Made by a program: the position numbers and the translations under genes
In this document: piece by piece, positions 26,537 through 34,558 of the stretch
Position numbering within the stretch: the stretch's first letter is position 1
Layout: each line of letters begins with the position of its first letter
The notes under the pieces: model-generated
The model's input: the letters and a program-made list of their open reading frames with translations, nothing else
What the model was told of the DNA's origin: nothing
Databases searched by the model: none
Assembly: GCA_003245715.1 (NCBI GenBank)
Contig: QKCJ01000039.1
Location: forward strand, 1 to 41,140
Source: a bacterium
GTDB taxonomy: Bacteria; Planctomycetota; SZUA-567
Length of the DNA stretch: 41,140 nucleotides
Reading direction: 5' to 3'

Positions 26537-26601
26537 CCGGACTTTGCCGGCTTTTGGTGTTGATAGCTTCAACGGGCTTGAAATTATGGCGCTGAGTCCG
26601 G
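26537..26601 (+). repeat. Nested inverted repeats after GT4 gene
   Basis: Outer arms CCGGACT (26537-26543) and AGTCCGG (26595-26601) pair perfectly. Between them, GTTGA/TCAAC and TTCAA/TTGAA hairpins share bases and exclude each other. A short CCGG/CCGG stem followed by CTTTT overlaps the left arm and may be a weak terminator. Confidence 0.4.
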
Positions 26602-26684
26602 CAGGAGCTAACTGCGACAGGAGTTATAATTTTTATGTGAAGACCTCAATCCCCTTAAACTAGTAAAATAATAAGAAATTAATG

Positions 26685-26712
26685 TTGATTTGGCTGGCCT
26701 GATGGGTAAAAT
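26685..26712 (+). promoter_or_regulatory. Promoter of regulator and pseudaminic acid operon
   Basis: TTGATT, a 16-base spacer, TAAAAT. The -10 box touches the 21-base dyad at 26711-26731, placing the start of transcription inside the presumed operator. Confidence 0.55.
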
Positions 26713-26731
26713 TGTTCATAAGTTGAACAAT
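26711..26731. promoter_or_regulatory. 21-base dyad, probable operator of winged-helix regulator
   Basis: ATTGTTCA, TAAGT, TGAACAAT: a perfect 8-bp inverted repeat. It lies directly downstream of the -10 box and 12 bases before the regulator's start codon. Position and symmetry suit binding by a dimeric winged-helix protein, most simply autoregulation. Confidence 0.65.
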
Positions 26732-26743
26732 CGGAGATTTTAT

Positions 26744-27379
26744 ATGCCGGACAGCGCAAAAGATGCAGATTGGCGCGAATATCAGGTGCTGCTTGAGGTT
26801 GACGGCAGCGAGCAGTTGACCCAGCGGAATCTCGTTGAGCGTCTGGGGGTTGGGCTGGGCACGATTAATCATACCATAAAGCGAATGATGAAAAAGGGTT
26901 ACGTTAAGACTAAGCAGCTTAACGGGCGCAGTATTACTTACAGTCTTACTGCTGAGGGCTTTTCGCGGAAGATGCGTTATATTGTAGAGTATGCGCGCAA
27001 GTCATTCGATTTTTTCTCATCTCTTAAAGAATCACTCGGAATAAAGTTTCGTGACGTGGTGGAATCTGGCCGTGATATGCGGGTTATTATCCTTGGCACG
27101 GGTGAGGTTGCTGAGGTGGTTTATTTGTCAATTCGGGATAATGAAATGGATCTGGAGGGGGTGTATGCCGATTCAGCTCAGGGCAAATGGCTTGGCCATG
27201 TGGTAAAACCGGTAAGTCAGTTGTGTTATCGGGAAAATTATCTGTTGGTTGTTACGGATCTGGGTGGTGTTCTTTACTCGGATAATGAAGAGATTAAAAA
27301 GTTTAAAGATTCTGGTGATATTTTGTTTGTTCGGGACATGCTGACTGAGGCAAGTCTGGCATTTGGGAAACGGTTTTAG
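26744..27379 (+). CDS. Winged-helix (MarR_EPS-like) regulator fused to Rossmann domain
   Basis: A 211-residue protein. Residues 11-72 form a winged helix like the MarR-family regulators of exopolysaccharide loci (LTQRNLVERLGVGLGTINHTIKRMMKKGYV). After a linker, residues 111-165 look like a nucleotide-binding Rossmann half (RVIILGTGEVAEVVYLSI, with GxGxxA at 118-123, and an acidic end at VYAD). The order, winged helix then Rossmann, recalls the NADH sensor Rex, though the sequence is not Rex. It may sense a dinucleotide, CoA or nucleotide sugar; this is inference. The ATG at 26744 is chosen because GGAG precedes it by 8 bases and the dyad lies just upstream. pseB starts 12 bases downstream, so it is probably the first gene and controller of the large glycan operon. 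Confidence 0.75.
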   Translation: MPDSAKDADWREYQVLLEVDGSEQLTQRNLVERLGVGLGTINHTIKRMMKKGYVKTKQLNGRSITYSLTAEGFSRKMRYIVEYARKSFDFFSSLKESLGIKFRDVVESGRDMRVIILGTGEVAEVVYLSIRDNEMDLEGVYADSAQGKWLGHVVKPVSQLCYRENYLLVVTDLGGVLYSDNEEIKKFKDSGDILFVRDMLTEASLAFGKRF

Positions 27380-27391
27380 TAGAAAAATATT

Positions 27392-28414
27392 ATGTTTGAA
27401 AATAAGACAATACTGATTACTGGTGGTACGGGATCGTTTGGTAAAAAAGCGGTTGCGAAGATTCTGGAGAAGTACAGCCCGAAAAAGCTGATCGTTTTTT
27501 CGCGTGACGAGCTTAAGCAGTTTGAAATGCAGAATAATTTCAATAACAAGGACAAGAATAATTGTCTGCGTTATTTTATCGGTGATATCCGTGATCGTGA
27601 CCGCCTGATGGAGGCTTTTAATGGCGTTGATTATGTGATTCATGCGGCGGCTCTCAAGCAGGTTCCGGCGTGTGAGTATAATCCGTTTGAAGCGATCAAG
27701 ACTAATGTCTTGGGTGGGCAGAATGTGATTCAGGCTGCGATCAGATGCGGCGTGAAGAAGGTGATTGCCCTTAGTACCGATAAGGCGGCGGCGCCGGTAA
27801 ATCTGTATGGTGCGACAAAATTATGTTCTGATAAGCTGTTTATTGACGGCAACCAGATGAGCGCGGCGGGAACCGGTGGATGCCAGTTTGCGGTGGTTCG
27901 TTATGGTAATGTGCTTGGCAGCCGCGGTTCGGTTATTCCGTTCTTTTTGAATAAGCGTAACGATGGTGTGCTTACGGTAACGGATGAGCGGATGACTCGT
28001 TTTTCGATTACTCTTGATGATGCGGTGGAGTTTACGCTTGATAAATTTGAGCTTATGCATGGCGGTGAGCTTTTCGTTCCCAAGATTCCAAGCTATAAAA
28101 TCCTCGATGTTGCAAAGGCGATTGCGCCGGAAGCGAAGATTGAATACATCGGTATCAGGCCGGGCGAGAAATTGCATGAGTGCATGATTACCGAGGACGA
28201 TTCAAGGCTGGCGGTTGAATTTAAAAAATATTACGCGATTCTGCCTGATCTGAGCTGGTTTAATGATAGCGGTAAAATTGAAAATATCGGCGGCAAGCGT
28301 TGTGCGGAAGAGTTCTCCTATACCAGCGAAAATAACACGGAGTGGCTTACTATTGATGAGCTGAAAAAGCTGATTAATGATTATTGTCTTGAATATGGAT
28401 ACCCTGTACTGTGA
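27392..28414 (+). CDS. pseB: UDP-GlcNAc 4,6-dehydratase (inverting), PseB
   Basis: First enzyme of pseudaminic acid synthesis, converting UDP-GlcNAc to the 4-keto-6-deoxy L-arabino sugar. The 340-residue extended short-chain dehydrogenase has the NADP loop TGGTGSFG. The active site is LSTDKAAAPVNLYGATK, with Asp130, Lys131, Tyr139 and Lys143 corresponding to the PseB catalytic residues. AALKQVPACEYNPFEA is highly characteristic of PseB/FlaA1. Its stop overlaps the GTG of pseC by four bases. PseB products are used for flagellin or surface glycan in other bacteria. Confidence 0.95.
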   Translation: MFENKTILITGGTGSFGKKAVAKILEKYSPKKLIVFSRDELKQFEMQNNFNNKDKNNCLRYFIGDIRDRDRLMEAFNGVDYVIHAAALKQVPACEYNPFEAIKTNVLGGQNVIQAAIRCGVKKVIALSTDKAAAPVNLYGATKLCSDKLFIDGNQMSAAGTGGCQFAVVRYGNVLGSRGSVIPFFLNKRNDGVLTVTDERMTRFSITLDDAVEFTLDKFELMHGGELFVPKIPSYKILDVAKAIAPEAKIEYIGIRPGEKLHECMITEDDSRLAVEFKKYYAILPDLSWFNDSGKIENIGGKRCAEEFSYTSENNTEWLTIDELKKLINDYCLEYGYPVL

Positions 28415-29547
28415 TACCTTACGGCAGACAAACAATTGATGATGATGATATCAGGGCGGTGGTTGAGGTTCTGAAATCTGATTGGCTGACTACCGGGCCG
28501 AGTGTGGAGTCGTTTGAGAATGCGGTTGCCGGTTATGTCGGCGCTAAGCATGCGGTTTCTTACAGTAACGGTACGGCTGCGCTGCATGGCATTATGTATG
28601 CTCTTGGCGTTGGCGATGGTGATGAAGTTATTACGACGCCGATGACTTTTGCGGCTTCAGCAAATTGTATTCTATATCAGGGTGCGAAGCCGGTTTTTGC
28701 TGATATCGATCGCGAAACATTGTTGATAGACCCGGCTTGTGTTCTTGAAAAAATAACCGACAGGACAAAGGCGGTGGTGGCGGTTGATTACGCGGGGCAG
28801 CCCTGTGATTATGTCGCGCTGAAAAAGATTTGCGCCGAAAAAAATATTGCGCTGATTGCCGATGGTTGTCACGCTATTGGTGCGAGTTATAAAGGTGTGA
28901 AGGTAGGGTCGGTTGCTGATATGACGGCTTTCAGTTTTCATCCGGTCAAGCATATTACTACCGGTGAGGGTGGTATGGTTACGACTGACTCAGATGAGTT
29001 TACCGGCAAGTTGAGGCTCTTTCGCAACCATGGGATTACTACTGATTTTCGCCAGCGCCAGAAAATCGGCGGTTGGTTTTATGAGATGGAAGATCTCGGT
29101 TATAATTATCGCATCACTGATATACAGTGCGCGCTTGGCCTGAGCCAGTTGCCAAAGCTTGATGGCTGGATTGCGCGGCGTAATGGAATTGCGCGAAAGT
29201 ATGACGAGGCGTTTTCGCAGATTGATGGCGTTGAACCGCTTGTAAAAGGTGCGGATCTTCTTAATGCGTATCACCTGTATGTTATCAGAATTGAGCGCGA
29301 GAAATTTGGTGTGGGCCGTGATGAGCTTTTTGCGAAATTGCGTGAAGCTGGAATTGGTGTGAACGTGCATTATGTTCCGGTATATCTGCATCCGTATTAT
29401 ACGAGAGAGCTTGGTTTCAGCAGGGGTTTGTGTCCGGTTGCGGAACAGGAATATGAAAAGATTCTTTCGTTGCCGATGTTCCCCGCTTTAACAGATTCTG
29501 AGCAGGAGTATGTGATCGGAAAAATAAAAGAGGCCGCAAATGGCTGA
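28411..29547 (+). CDS. pseC: UDP-4-amino-4,6-dideoxy-AltNAc transaminase PseC
   Basis: PLP-dependent DegT/DnrJ/EryC1 aminotransferase, second step of pseudaminic acid synthesis, aminating the PseB product at C4 with glutamate. The 378 residues include the PLP Lys180 in FHPVKHITTGEGG, the phosphate-binding SNGTAALHGIMYALGV and the N-terminal IPYGRQTIDDDDIRAV typical of PseC. Translation starts at a GTG within GTGA, overlapping the pseB stop. The next gene starts inside its last codons (8-base overlap), so the three are tightly coupled. Confidence 0.95.
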   Translation: MIPYGRQTIDDDDIRAVVEVLKSDWLTTGPSVESFENAVAGYVGAKHAVSYSNGTAALHGIMYALGVGDGDEVITTPMTFAASANCILYQGAKPVFADIDRETLLIDPACVLEKITDRTKAVVAVDYAGQPCDYVALKKICAEKNIALIADGCHAIGASYKGVKVGSVADMTAFSFHPVKHITTGEGGMVTTDSDEFTGKLRLFRNHGITTDFRQRQKIGGWFYEMEDLGYNYRITDIQCALGLSQLPKLDGWIARRNGIARKYDEAFSQIDGVEPLVKGADLLNAYHLYVIRIEREKFGVGRDELFAKLREAGIGVNVHYVPVYLHPYYTRELGFSRGLCPVAEQEYEKILSLPMFPALTDSEQEYVIGKIKEAANG

Positions 29548-31033
29548 GATCGGCACGTTGGTGATACGAGCTGATGCAGGGCCTGAGATCGGTGCGGGGC
29601 ATGTGATGCGTTGTCTGGCTTTGGCACAAGCCTGGCAGGATAAGGGTGGACGATGCGTTTTTGTTACCGGTTGCAGCGCGGGAAGTCTTGTTGAGCGTCT
29701 GAATCTTGAGGGTATGGATGTCTGTGAGGCGGCAGGGGTTACTGGTAGTAGGGAAGATATTGAAAAACTGATTGCTGTTGCCAGAGATTTTGATGCGGCG
29801 TGGGTGGTTCTTGACGGTTATAAATTTACAGCTAAAAATCAGAAAGATATAAAGGATGCAGGCTTAAAGCTTCTTTGTGTTGATGATAATACGGATTATG
29901 CAGAGTATTATGCGGATATAATTCTGAACCAGAATATTCATGCTTGTGAAGAAATGTATCCTTCAGAGATTTGCCAGAGTTATACTAAGCGTTTGCTTGG
30001 TTTGAAGTATTGCCTGCTCAGGCGTAAATTTCTTGCATACAGGGGGAATGAGCGCAAGTATTCAAAATGTGTGTGCAAGATCATGCTGACAATGGGAGGG
30101 GCTGATCCTGAAAATGTTACAGGGAAATTTTTGGAAGCGTTTTCAGATTTTGATTTGGATGGTCTGCAGGTCAGGGTTATTGTCGGAGCGAATAATAAGA
30201 ATTATCAATTATTGAAAAAGCAGGTTAACGGTCTTGATTACGGGTGTGAAATAATTTTTGCGGCTGATGATGAAAAAATGGTTGAGACCATGCTTTGGGC
30301 TGATGTTTCTGTCAGTGCCGCAGGCAGTACGGTTTGGGAGCATCAATGCCTTGGTGTGCCGACAATTCTGGTTGCGATTGCGCAGAATCAGAAAGCTATT
30401 GCAGAAAATGCGCGAAATTTAAGTAAGTGCTTATCCTTTGAGTTTAATAAGCAGGGATCTGTGGATGCTGGTGAGTTGTTTTCGTTAGTTACTCACGATT
30501 GGTTCGCTGATGAAGCGTCTTGTCCTGTTGATTCTTCCGGATGGTTTAATACCAAGCGGGTTGTAGCTGCGATGCTTTTTGGTGATATCATAATCCGCCG
30601 GGTTGAATCTGGTGATGCGCAGATGCTTTTTAAATGGGCTTGTGATCCTCAGGTGCGGCAAAATTCATTTAACTCCGCTGGGATAAAGTGGGAGGACCAT
30701 GTCGCCTGGCTGGAGTCTAGAATTAATTCTGATGATTGTAGGATTTATCTTGCGATTTCAGAGTACGGGAAGTCTTTGGGCGTTGTCCGTTTTGATTGTG
30801 GAACTGAGCAGGAGGCGATTATATCAATTACTCTTGCACCGGAAGTAAGAGGGTATTCGCTGGCTGCGTCAGTAATTTGCTGTGGTGTGTCGAAATTTTA
30901 TGCTGAATGTGGGCGGTTCAGGGTTGTCGCTAAAATAAAGCCGTCCAACATAGCGTCGCAGCATTCATTTATCGAGGCTGGATTTTCTTTGGCATCGTCT
31001 TCTTTGGGTGAATTAAGTTATAATTTTAATTGA
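29540..31033 (+). CDS. pseG: PseG UDP-sugar hydrolase fused to GNAT (PseH-like) N-acetyltransferase
   Basis: A 497-residue fusion. Residues 1-340 are PseG, the GT-B-like hydrolase that removes UDP from UDP-2,4-diacetamido-trideoxy-altrose. The signature RADAGPEIGAGHVMRCLALA includes the catalytic His21, and ADVSVSAAGSTVWEHQCLGVP is the C-terminal donor segment. From about 348 onward is a GNAT domain (IIIRRVESGDAQMLFKWACD, then VGRF-like strands and IASQHSFIEAGF), the likely PseH activity that N-acetylates the C4 amine just before PseG acts. In Campylobacter these are separate proteins. Fusion of the two consecutive steps would allow channelling. It directly abuts pseI. Confidence 0.92.
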   Translation: MAEIGTLVIRADAGPEIGAGHVMRCLALAQAWQDKGGRCVFVTGCSAGSLVERLNLEGMDVCEAAGVTGSREDIEKLIAVARDFDAAWVVLDGYKFTAKNQKDIKDAGLKLLCVDDNTDYAEYYADIILNQNIHACEEMYPSEICQSYTKRLLGLKYCLLRRKFLAYRGNERKYSKCVCKIMLTMGGADPENVTGKFLEAFSDFDLDGLQVRVIVGANNKNYQLLKKQVNGLDYGCEIIFAADDEKMVETMLWADVSVSAAGSTVWEHQCLGVPTILVAIAQNQKAIAENARNLSKCLSFEFNKQGSVDAGELFSLVTHDWFADEASCPVDSSGWFNTKRVVAAMLFGDIIIRRVESGDAQMLFKWACDPQVRQNSFNSAGIKWEDHVAWLESRINSDDCRIYLAISEYGKSLGVVRFDCGTEQEAIISITLAPEVRGYSLAASVICCGVSKFYAECGRFRVVAKIKPSNIASQHSFIEAGFSLASSSLGELSYNFN

Positions 31034-32068
31034 ATGAGAATAGGGTGTATGAGATATTCTGAGAATAAAATTTATGTTATTGCGGAGATGTCTGCTAATC
31101 ACAACGGTGATTACCAAAAGGCGGTCGAGATTATACACGCAGCCAAAGAAGCCGGAGCTGATGCGATAAAGGTGCAGACTTATACGCCGGACACAATAAC
31201 GCTTAATTGCCGTAACGATTATTTCCGCGTAAAAGGCGGGATGATTTGGGATGGGCAGTATCTGTGTGATCTTTATGCGCAGGCAATGACTCCCTGGGAA
31301 TGGCAGCCAAAGCTTAAAGAACTTGCGGATAAAATCGGTCTTGATTTCTTTTCCACACCGTTTGATGATTCTGCGGTGGATTTTCTGGAAGAGATGAATG
31401 TTGGTTTATATAAGATTGCATCTTTTGAGTTGGTTGATATTCCCTTGCTGGAAAAAGTCGCTTCAACCCGTAAACCGGTTATTATGTCAACTGGTATGGG
31501 TACTTTGGCGGAGATTGATAAAGCTGTAAGGGCTTTGCGAGAAAATGGTTCTTCGGAGATATCGCTATTGCGTTGTGTTAGTTCATATCCTGCCAAAGCT
31601 GAAAATATGAATTTAAGAACAATACCGCATTTAGGTAAATCATTTAATTGCAGAGTTGGCTTATCAGATCACTCTATGGACTTGTCTGTACCAATATCTG
31701 CTGTGGCTTTGGGTGCGACAATTATTGAAAAGCATTTTTGTTTAAGTAGAGATGACAAAGGTCCTGATAGCGCTTTTTCATTAGAGCCATTAGAATTTAA
31801 GCTGTTGTGTGACAATATAAGAATTACAGAGAAATCATTAGGTGTAGTCACATATGATCTTTCTGAAAGTGAGATCCCTAGCAGAAATGGAAGAAAATCA
31901 TTGTGGGTGTCGGAGGATATTTCTGCTGGCAGTACATTTTCTGATAAAAATATTAAATGTGTCCGTCCTGGTTATGGTTTGCCACCGGAATATTTGCGGG
32001 TTGTTCTGGGGCGTATTGCCAGAAGAGATTATGTAAAAGGCACTCCACTTACATGGGATATGATTTAA
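31034..32068 (+). CDS. pseI: Pseudaminic acid synthase PseI
   Basis: Condenses 2,4-diacetamido-trideoxy-altrose with phosphoenolpyruvate to give pseudaminic acid. The NeuB-family TIM barrel starts KIYVIAEMSANHNGDYQKAVE, with AGADAIKVQTYTPDTITL as in Campylobacter PseI and VGLSDHSMDL and GATIIEKHF as active-site segments. A C-terminal antifreeze-like SAF domain begins near SLWVSEDISAGS. The 344 residues fit. The ATG at 31034 abuts the pseG stop without a clear ribosome site, and ATG 31049 after AGGG is an alternative. Leu codon TTA is used 1 of 15 times before about 31600 and 7 of 17 after, so the gene seems to be a composition mosaic. Confidence 0.93.
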   Translation: MRIGCMRYSENKIYVIAEMSANHNGDYQKAVEIIHAAKEAGADAIKVQTYTPDTITLNCRNDYFRVKGGMIWDGQYLCDLYAQAMTPWEWQPKLKELADKIGLDFFSTPFDDSAVDFLEEMNVGLYKIASFELVDIPLLEKVASTRKPVIMSTGMGTLAEIDKAVRALRENGSSEISLLRCVSSYPAKAENMNLRTIPHLGKSFNCRVGLSDHSMDLSVPISAVALGATIIEKHFCLSRDDKGPDSAFSLEPLEFKLLCDNIRITEKSLGVVTYDLSESEIPSRNGRKSLWVSEDISAGSTFSDKNIKCVRPGYGLPPEYLRVVLGRIARRDYVKGTPLTWDMI

Positions 32069-32113
32069 TATTGTATGCCAATGATTTTTATTAGTTAGTG
32101 GTAATATAGGTAA

Positions 32114-33019
32114 ATGGATAACTGTATGAATTTAGAATATGTTTTGGGCACTGCACAGTTAGGCATGAATTATGGCATTGCAAATGAAGCTGGTCAACCA
32201 AATCAGGAAAAAGCAAATGCAATTGTTTTTTCCGCAATTAATTCTGGGGTTACTTTATTTGATACTGCGCAGGGTTACCTTGCCAGTGAGAAAGTTTTGG
32301 GTTTGGCATTAGAGTCTTGTGGGGCAAACAAAACGGCTAAAGTAATTACAAAGCTTAATCCTAATGGTAGTACGATTAATTTTAATTGGGTTTATCAGGA
32401 TGTGTGTTCATCAATAAAAAAACTTAGAGTTGAAAAATTATTTGGAATAATGCTGCATCGGTGCGAATGGTTGAAGTATTGGGGCGATGGCTTAGGGCGT
32501 GCAATTTGTGAACTAAAAGTTTCTGGCCTTTGTGATTGCATAGGGGTTTCTGTTTATTCTATTTCTGAATTGTTGGAGGCCGTTAAATATTCGGAGTTAG
32601 AGATTTTTCAAATTCCGTCAAATCTTTGGGATGCAAATTTGTTTTTGGGAGATTATATTTCTGCCTTGAAACAACATGGTAAAACCATATTTGTCAGGAG
32701 TTTGTTTTTGCAGGGTTTATTGTTGCTTTCTCCACAAGAAGTTAAAATAAAATTGCCTCAGGCATATGAAGCATCTTTTTGTTGGCATAATATATGTGAG
32801 TATTTTAAGACAACGCCTTATGACTTATCTCTGCGATTTGCCGCCGCTCTAGATTGTCCTGTTGTGATTGGTGCAGATTCAGAAGAGCAGGTAAGTAGAA
32901 ATTCAGATTTTTTATCAGTTTCTCCATTATCTAAGGAAGAAGTACGTTATATTTATGAGACAATGAAACAATTTTTAACGGAAGAAATTATTAATCCCTC
33001 ATTATGGAGTAAAAAATGA
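32114..33019 (+). CDS. Aldo/keto reductase
   Basis: A 301-residue NADPH-dependent carbonyl reductase with a TIM-barrel fold. The catalytic tetrad is visible: Asp50 and Tyr55 (LFDTAQGYLASEKVLG), Lys80 (VITKLNP) and His115 (IMLHRCEW). LGTAQLGMNYGIAN is a start typical of reductases found beside NeuB-family and SpsF-like genes in surface-glycan and flagellar-glycan loci. It might reduce or epimerise a nonulosonate or a related keto sugar; the substrate is unknown. It overlaps the next gene by four bases (ATGA). A second in-frame ATG at 32126 is possible. Confidence 0.85.
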   Translation: MDNCMNLEYVLGTAQLGMNYGIANEAGQPNQEKANAIVFSAINSGVTLFDTAQGYLASEKVLGLALESCGANKTAKVITKLNPNGSTINFNWVYQDVCSSIKKLRVEKLFGIMLHRCEWLKYWGDGLGRAICELKVSGLCDCIGVSVYSISELLEAVKYSELEIFQIPSNLWDANLFLGDYISALKQHGKTIFVRSLFLQGLLLLSPQEVKIKLPQAYEASFCWHNICEYFKTTPYDLSLRFAAALDCPVVIGADSEEQVSRNSDFLSVSPLSKEEVRYIYETMKQFLTEEIINPSLWSKK

Positions 33020-33771
33020 AATTACTTGCAGTTTTGCAGGCGAGGTATTCTTCTAGCCGGTTACCAGGAAAAGTATTAAAACCAATATTGGGTGAGCCGA
33101 TGTTGTATCGGCAGATAGAAAGAGTATTGCGCTCTAATAGTATTGATAAGTTGGTTGTCGCTACAAGTGTGGATTGTAGTGACGATGCAATTGAGAAAAT
33201 GTGTGTAGAGAAAAATATAGATTGTTTTCGTGGGTCGCTTAATGATGTTTTAGATAGATTTTATCAGGTAGCAAGAAAATATAATCCAAGGTATGTTATG
33301 CGATTGACAGGTGATTGCCCGTTATTCGACCCTGAATTGGCGGATAAATTGGTGTCTTTTTTTGAGCATGGGCGATTTGATTATGCAGGAAATGGTCAAC
33401 CGCCAACTTATCCAGATGGTTTGGATATGGAGGTGTTCACATTAAACGCTCTGGAGAAAGCTTGGGCTGAAGCGAAATTGCCTTCTGAGCGCGAGCATAT
33501 GACAATGTATATTGTGAAGAATCCTCAGTTCTTTAAAATTGGTAATATGGTATATACGGACGATTTATCTGACATGCGTTGGACAGTTGATGAGCCAGAA
33601 GATTACTATGTTGTTAATAAAGTTTATGAAGATTTGTATCCAGCTAATCCTGTATTTGCGTTTGATGATGTCCTTTTATATTTGCGAGAGAATTGTGAAT
33701 TGGCAAAGCATAATCTGAAATATAAAAGAAATGAAGGCTATGATAAATCATTGTTAAAGGATAACTTTTGA
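33016..33771 (+). CDS. SpsF-like cytidylyltransferase
   Basis: A 251-residue nucleotidyltransferase of the CMP-Kdo/CMP-Neu synthetase superfamily. The N-terminal LLAVLQARYSSSRLPGKVL is the nucleotide-binding loop of the SpsF (COG1861) branch, not the IPARGGSKRIPRKN form of PseF/NeuA. RLTGDCPLFDP and the metal-site MRWTVDEPEDY follow. It is the only cytidylyltransferase in the window, so it may activate pseudaminic acid with CMP in place of PseF, or it may belong to a separate sugar. It is translationally coupled to the aldo/keto reductase. Confidence 0.82.
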   Translation: MKLLAVLQARYSSSRLPGKVLKPILGEPMLYRQIERVLRSNSIDKLVVATSVDCSDDAIEKMCVEKNIDCFRGSLNDVLDRFYQVARKYNPRYVMRLTGDCPLFDPELADKLVSFFEHGRFDYAGNGQPPTYPDGLDMEVFTLNALEKAWAEAKLPSEREHMTMYIVKNPQFFKIGNMVYTDDLSDMRWTVDEPEDYYVVNKVYEDLYPANPVFAFDDVLLYLRENCELAKHNLKYKRNEGYDKSLLKDNF

Positions 33772-33801
33772 ATGATGTGTTTACAAAATATAGGGGATTA
33801 A

Positions 33802-34515
33802 ATGGATAACATAGATAGGTGTAAAAATTGGTATGAAGATTCATATAAGACGTTGGGTATAAACGCTCAAAGGCAATATCCTAATGACGAGTTATGTCGA
33901 TTTATGGGAAGAAATTACTTTTCAATTGATATAAAAAAAAGAAATCAGATGAAGTTTTTGGAATTAGGGTGTGGCTCTGGTGGTAATTTGTGGATGGTTG
34001 CAAAAGAAGGTTTTTTGGCTTATGGCATAGATTTGTCAGAAGAAAGTATAAAAATAGCTAAAAACCATTTAAATAAAAAATGGGGTGTGCAGGCAGAGTT
34101 ACAGGTGGCAAATATGGTCAAGTTGCCATATGAAGGCAATTTTTTTAACGCAATTTTTGATGTTTTTTCTTCATATTGTTTGTTATATGAAGATTTTAAA
34201 AATTGCATTAATGAAGTTAGTCGGTGTCTTGTTAAAGGTGGCAGATTCTTTTTTTATTCTCCTTCTGTAGGATCTGACGCTTTCAAGAATTATTCCCCAG
34301 CACAAAAAATCGATTCATGGACAATTGACAGTATATCAAGAAAAACATCGCCATTTTATGGTCAAAATTACCCATTCCGTTTTGCGTCGGAAGAAGATTG
34401 TCGGCAGTTGTTTGAAAATGCAGGAATGGAGGTGGTTTATTCTGAAAAAATAAATCGGACTTATCAGAATGGGGCTGAGAAATTTGAATTTGTTGTTATG
34501 GAGGCAGTGAAGTAA
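33802..34515 (+). CDS. Class I SAM-dependent methyltransferase
   Basis: A 237-residue Rossmann-fold methyltransferase. Motif I is FLELGCGSGGNLWMVAKEG. GIDLSEESIKIAKNHL carries the acidic ribose-binding residue, and ANMVKLPYEGNFFNAIFD is motif II. In this operon a sugar O- or N-methylation is likely, for example on a nonulosonic acid or acyl substituent, but the substrate cannot be read from sequence. It is 30 bases after the cytidylyltransferase and strongly AT-rich. Confidence 0.85.
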   Translation: MDNIDRCKNWYEDSYKTLGINAQRQYPNDELCRFMGRNYFSIDIKKRNQMKFLELGCGSGGNLWMVAKEGFLAYGIDLSEESIKIAKNHLNKKWGVQAELQVANMVKLPYEGNFFNAIFDVFSSYCLLYEDFKNCINEVSRCLVKGGRFFFYSPSVGSDAFKNYSPAQKIDSWTIDSISRKTSPFYGQNYPFRFASEEDCRQLFENAGMEVVYSEKINRTYQNGAEKFEFVVMEAVK

Positions 34516-34558
34516 CACATTTTTTTAAAATAACGTAAATTGATATTGGGTGTGAATT

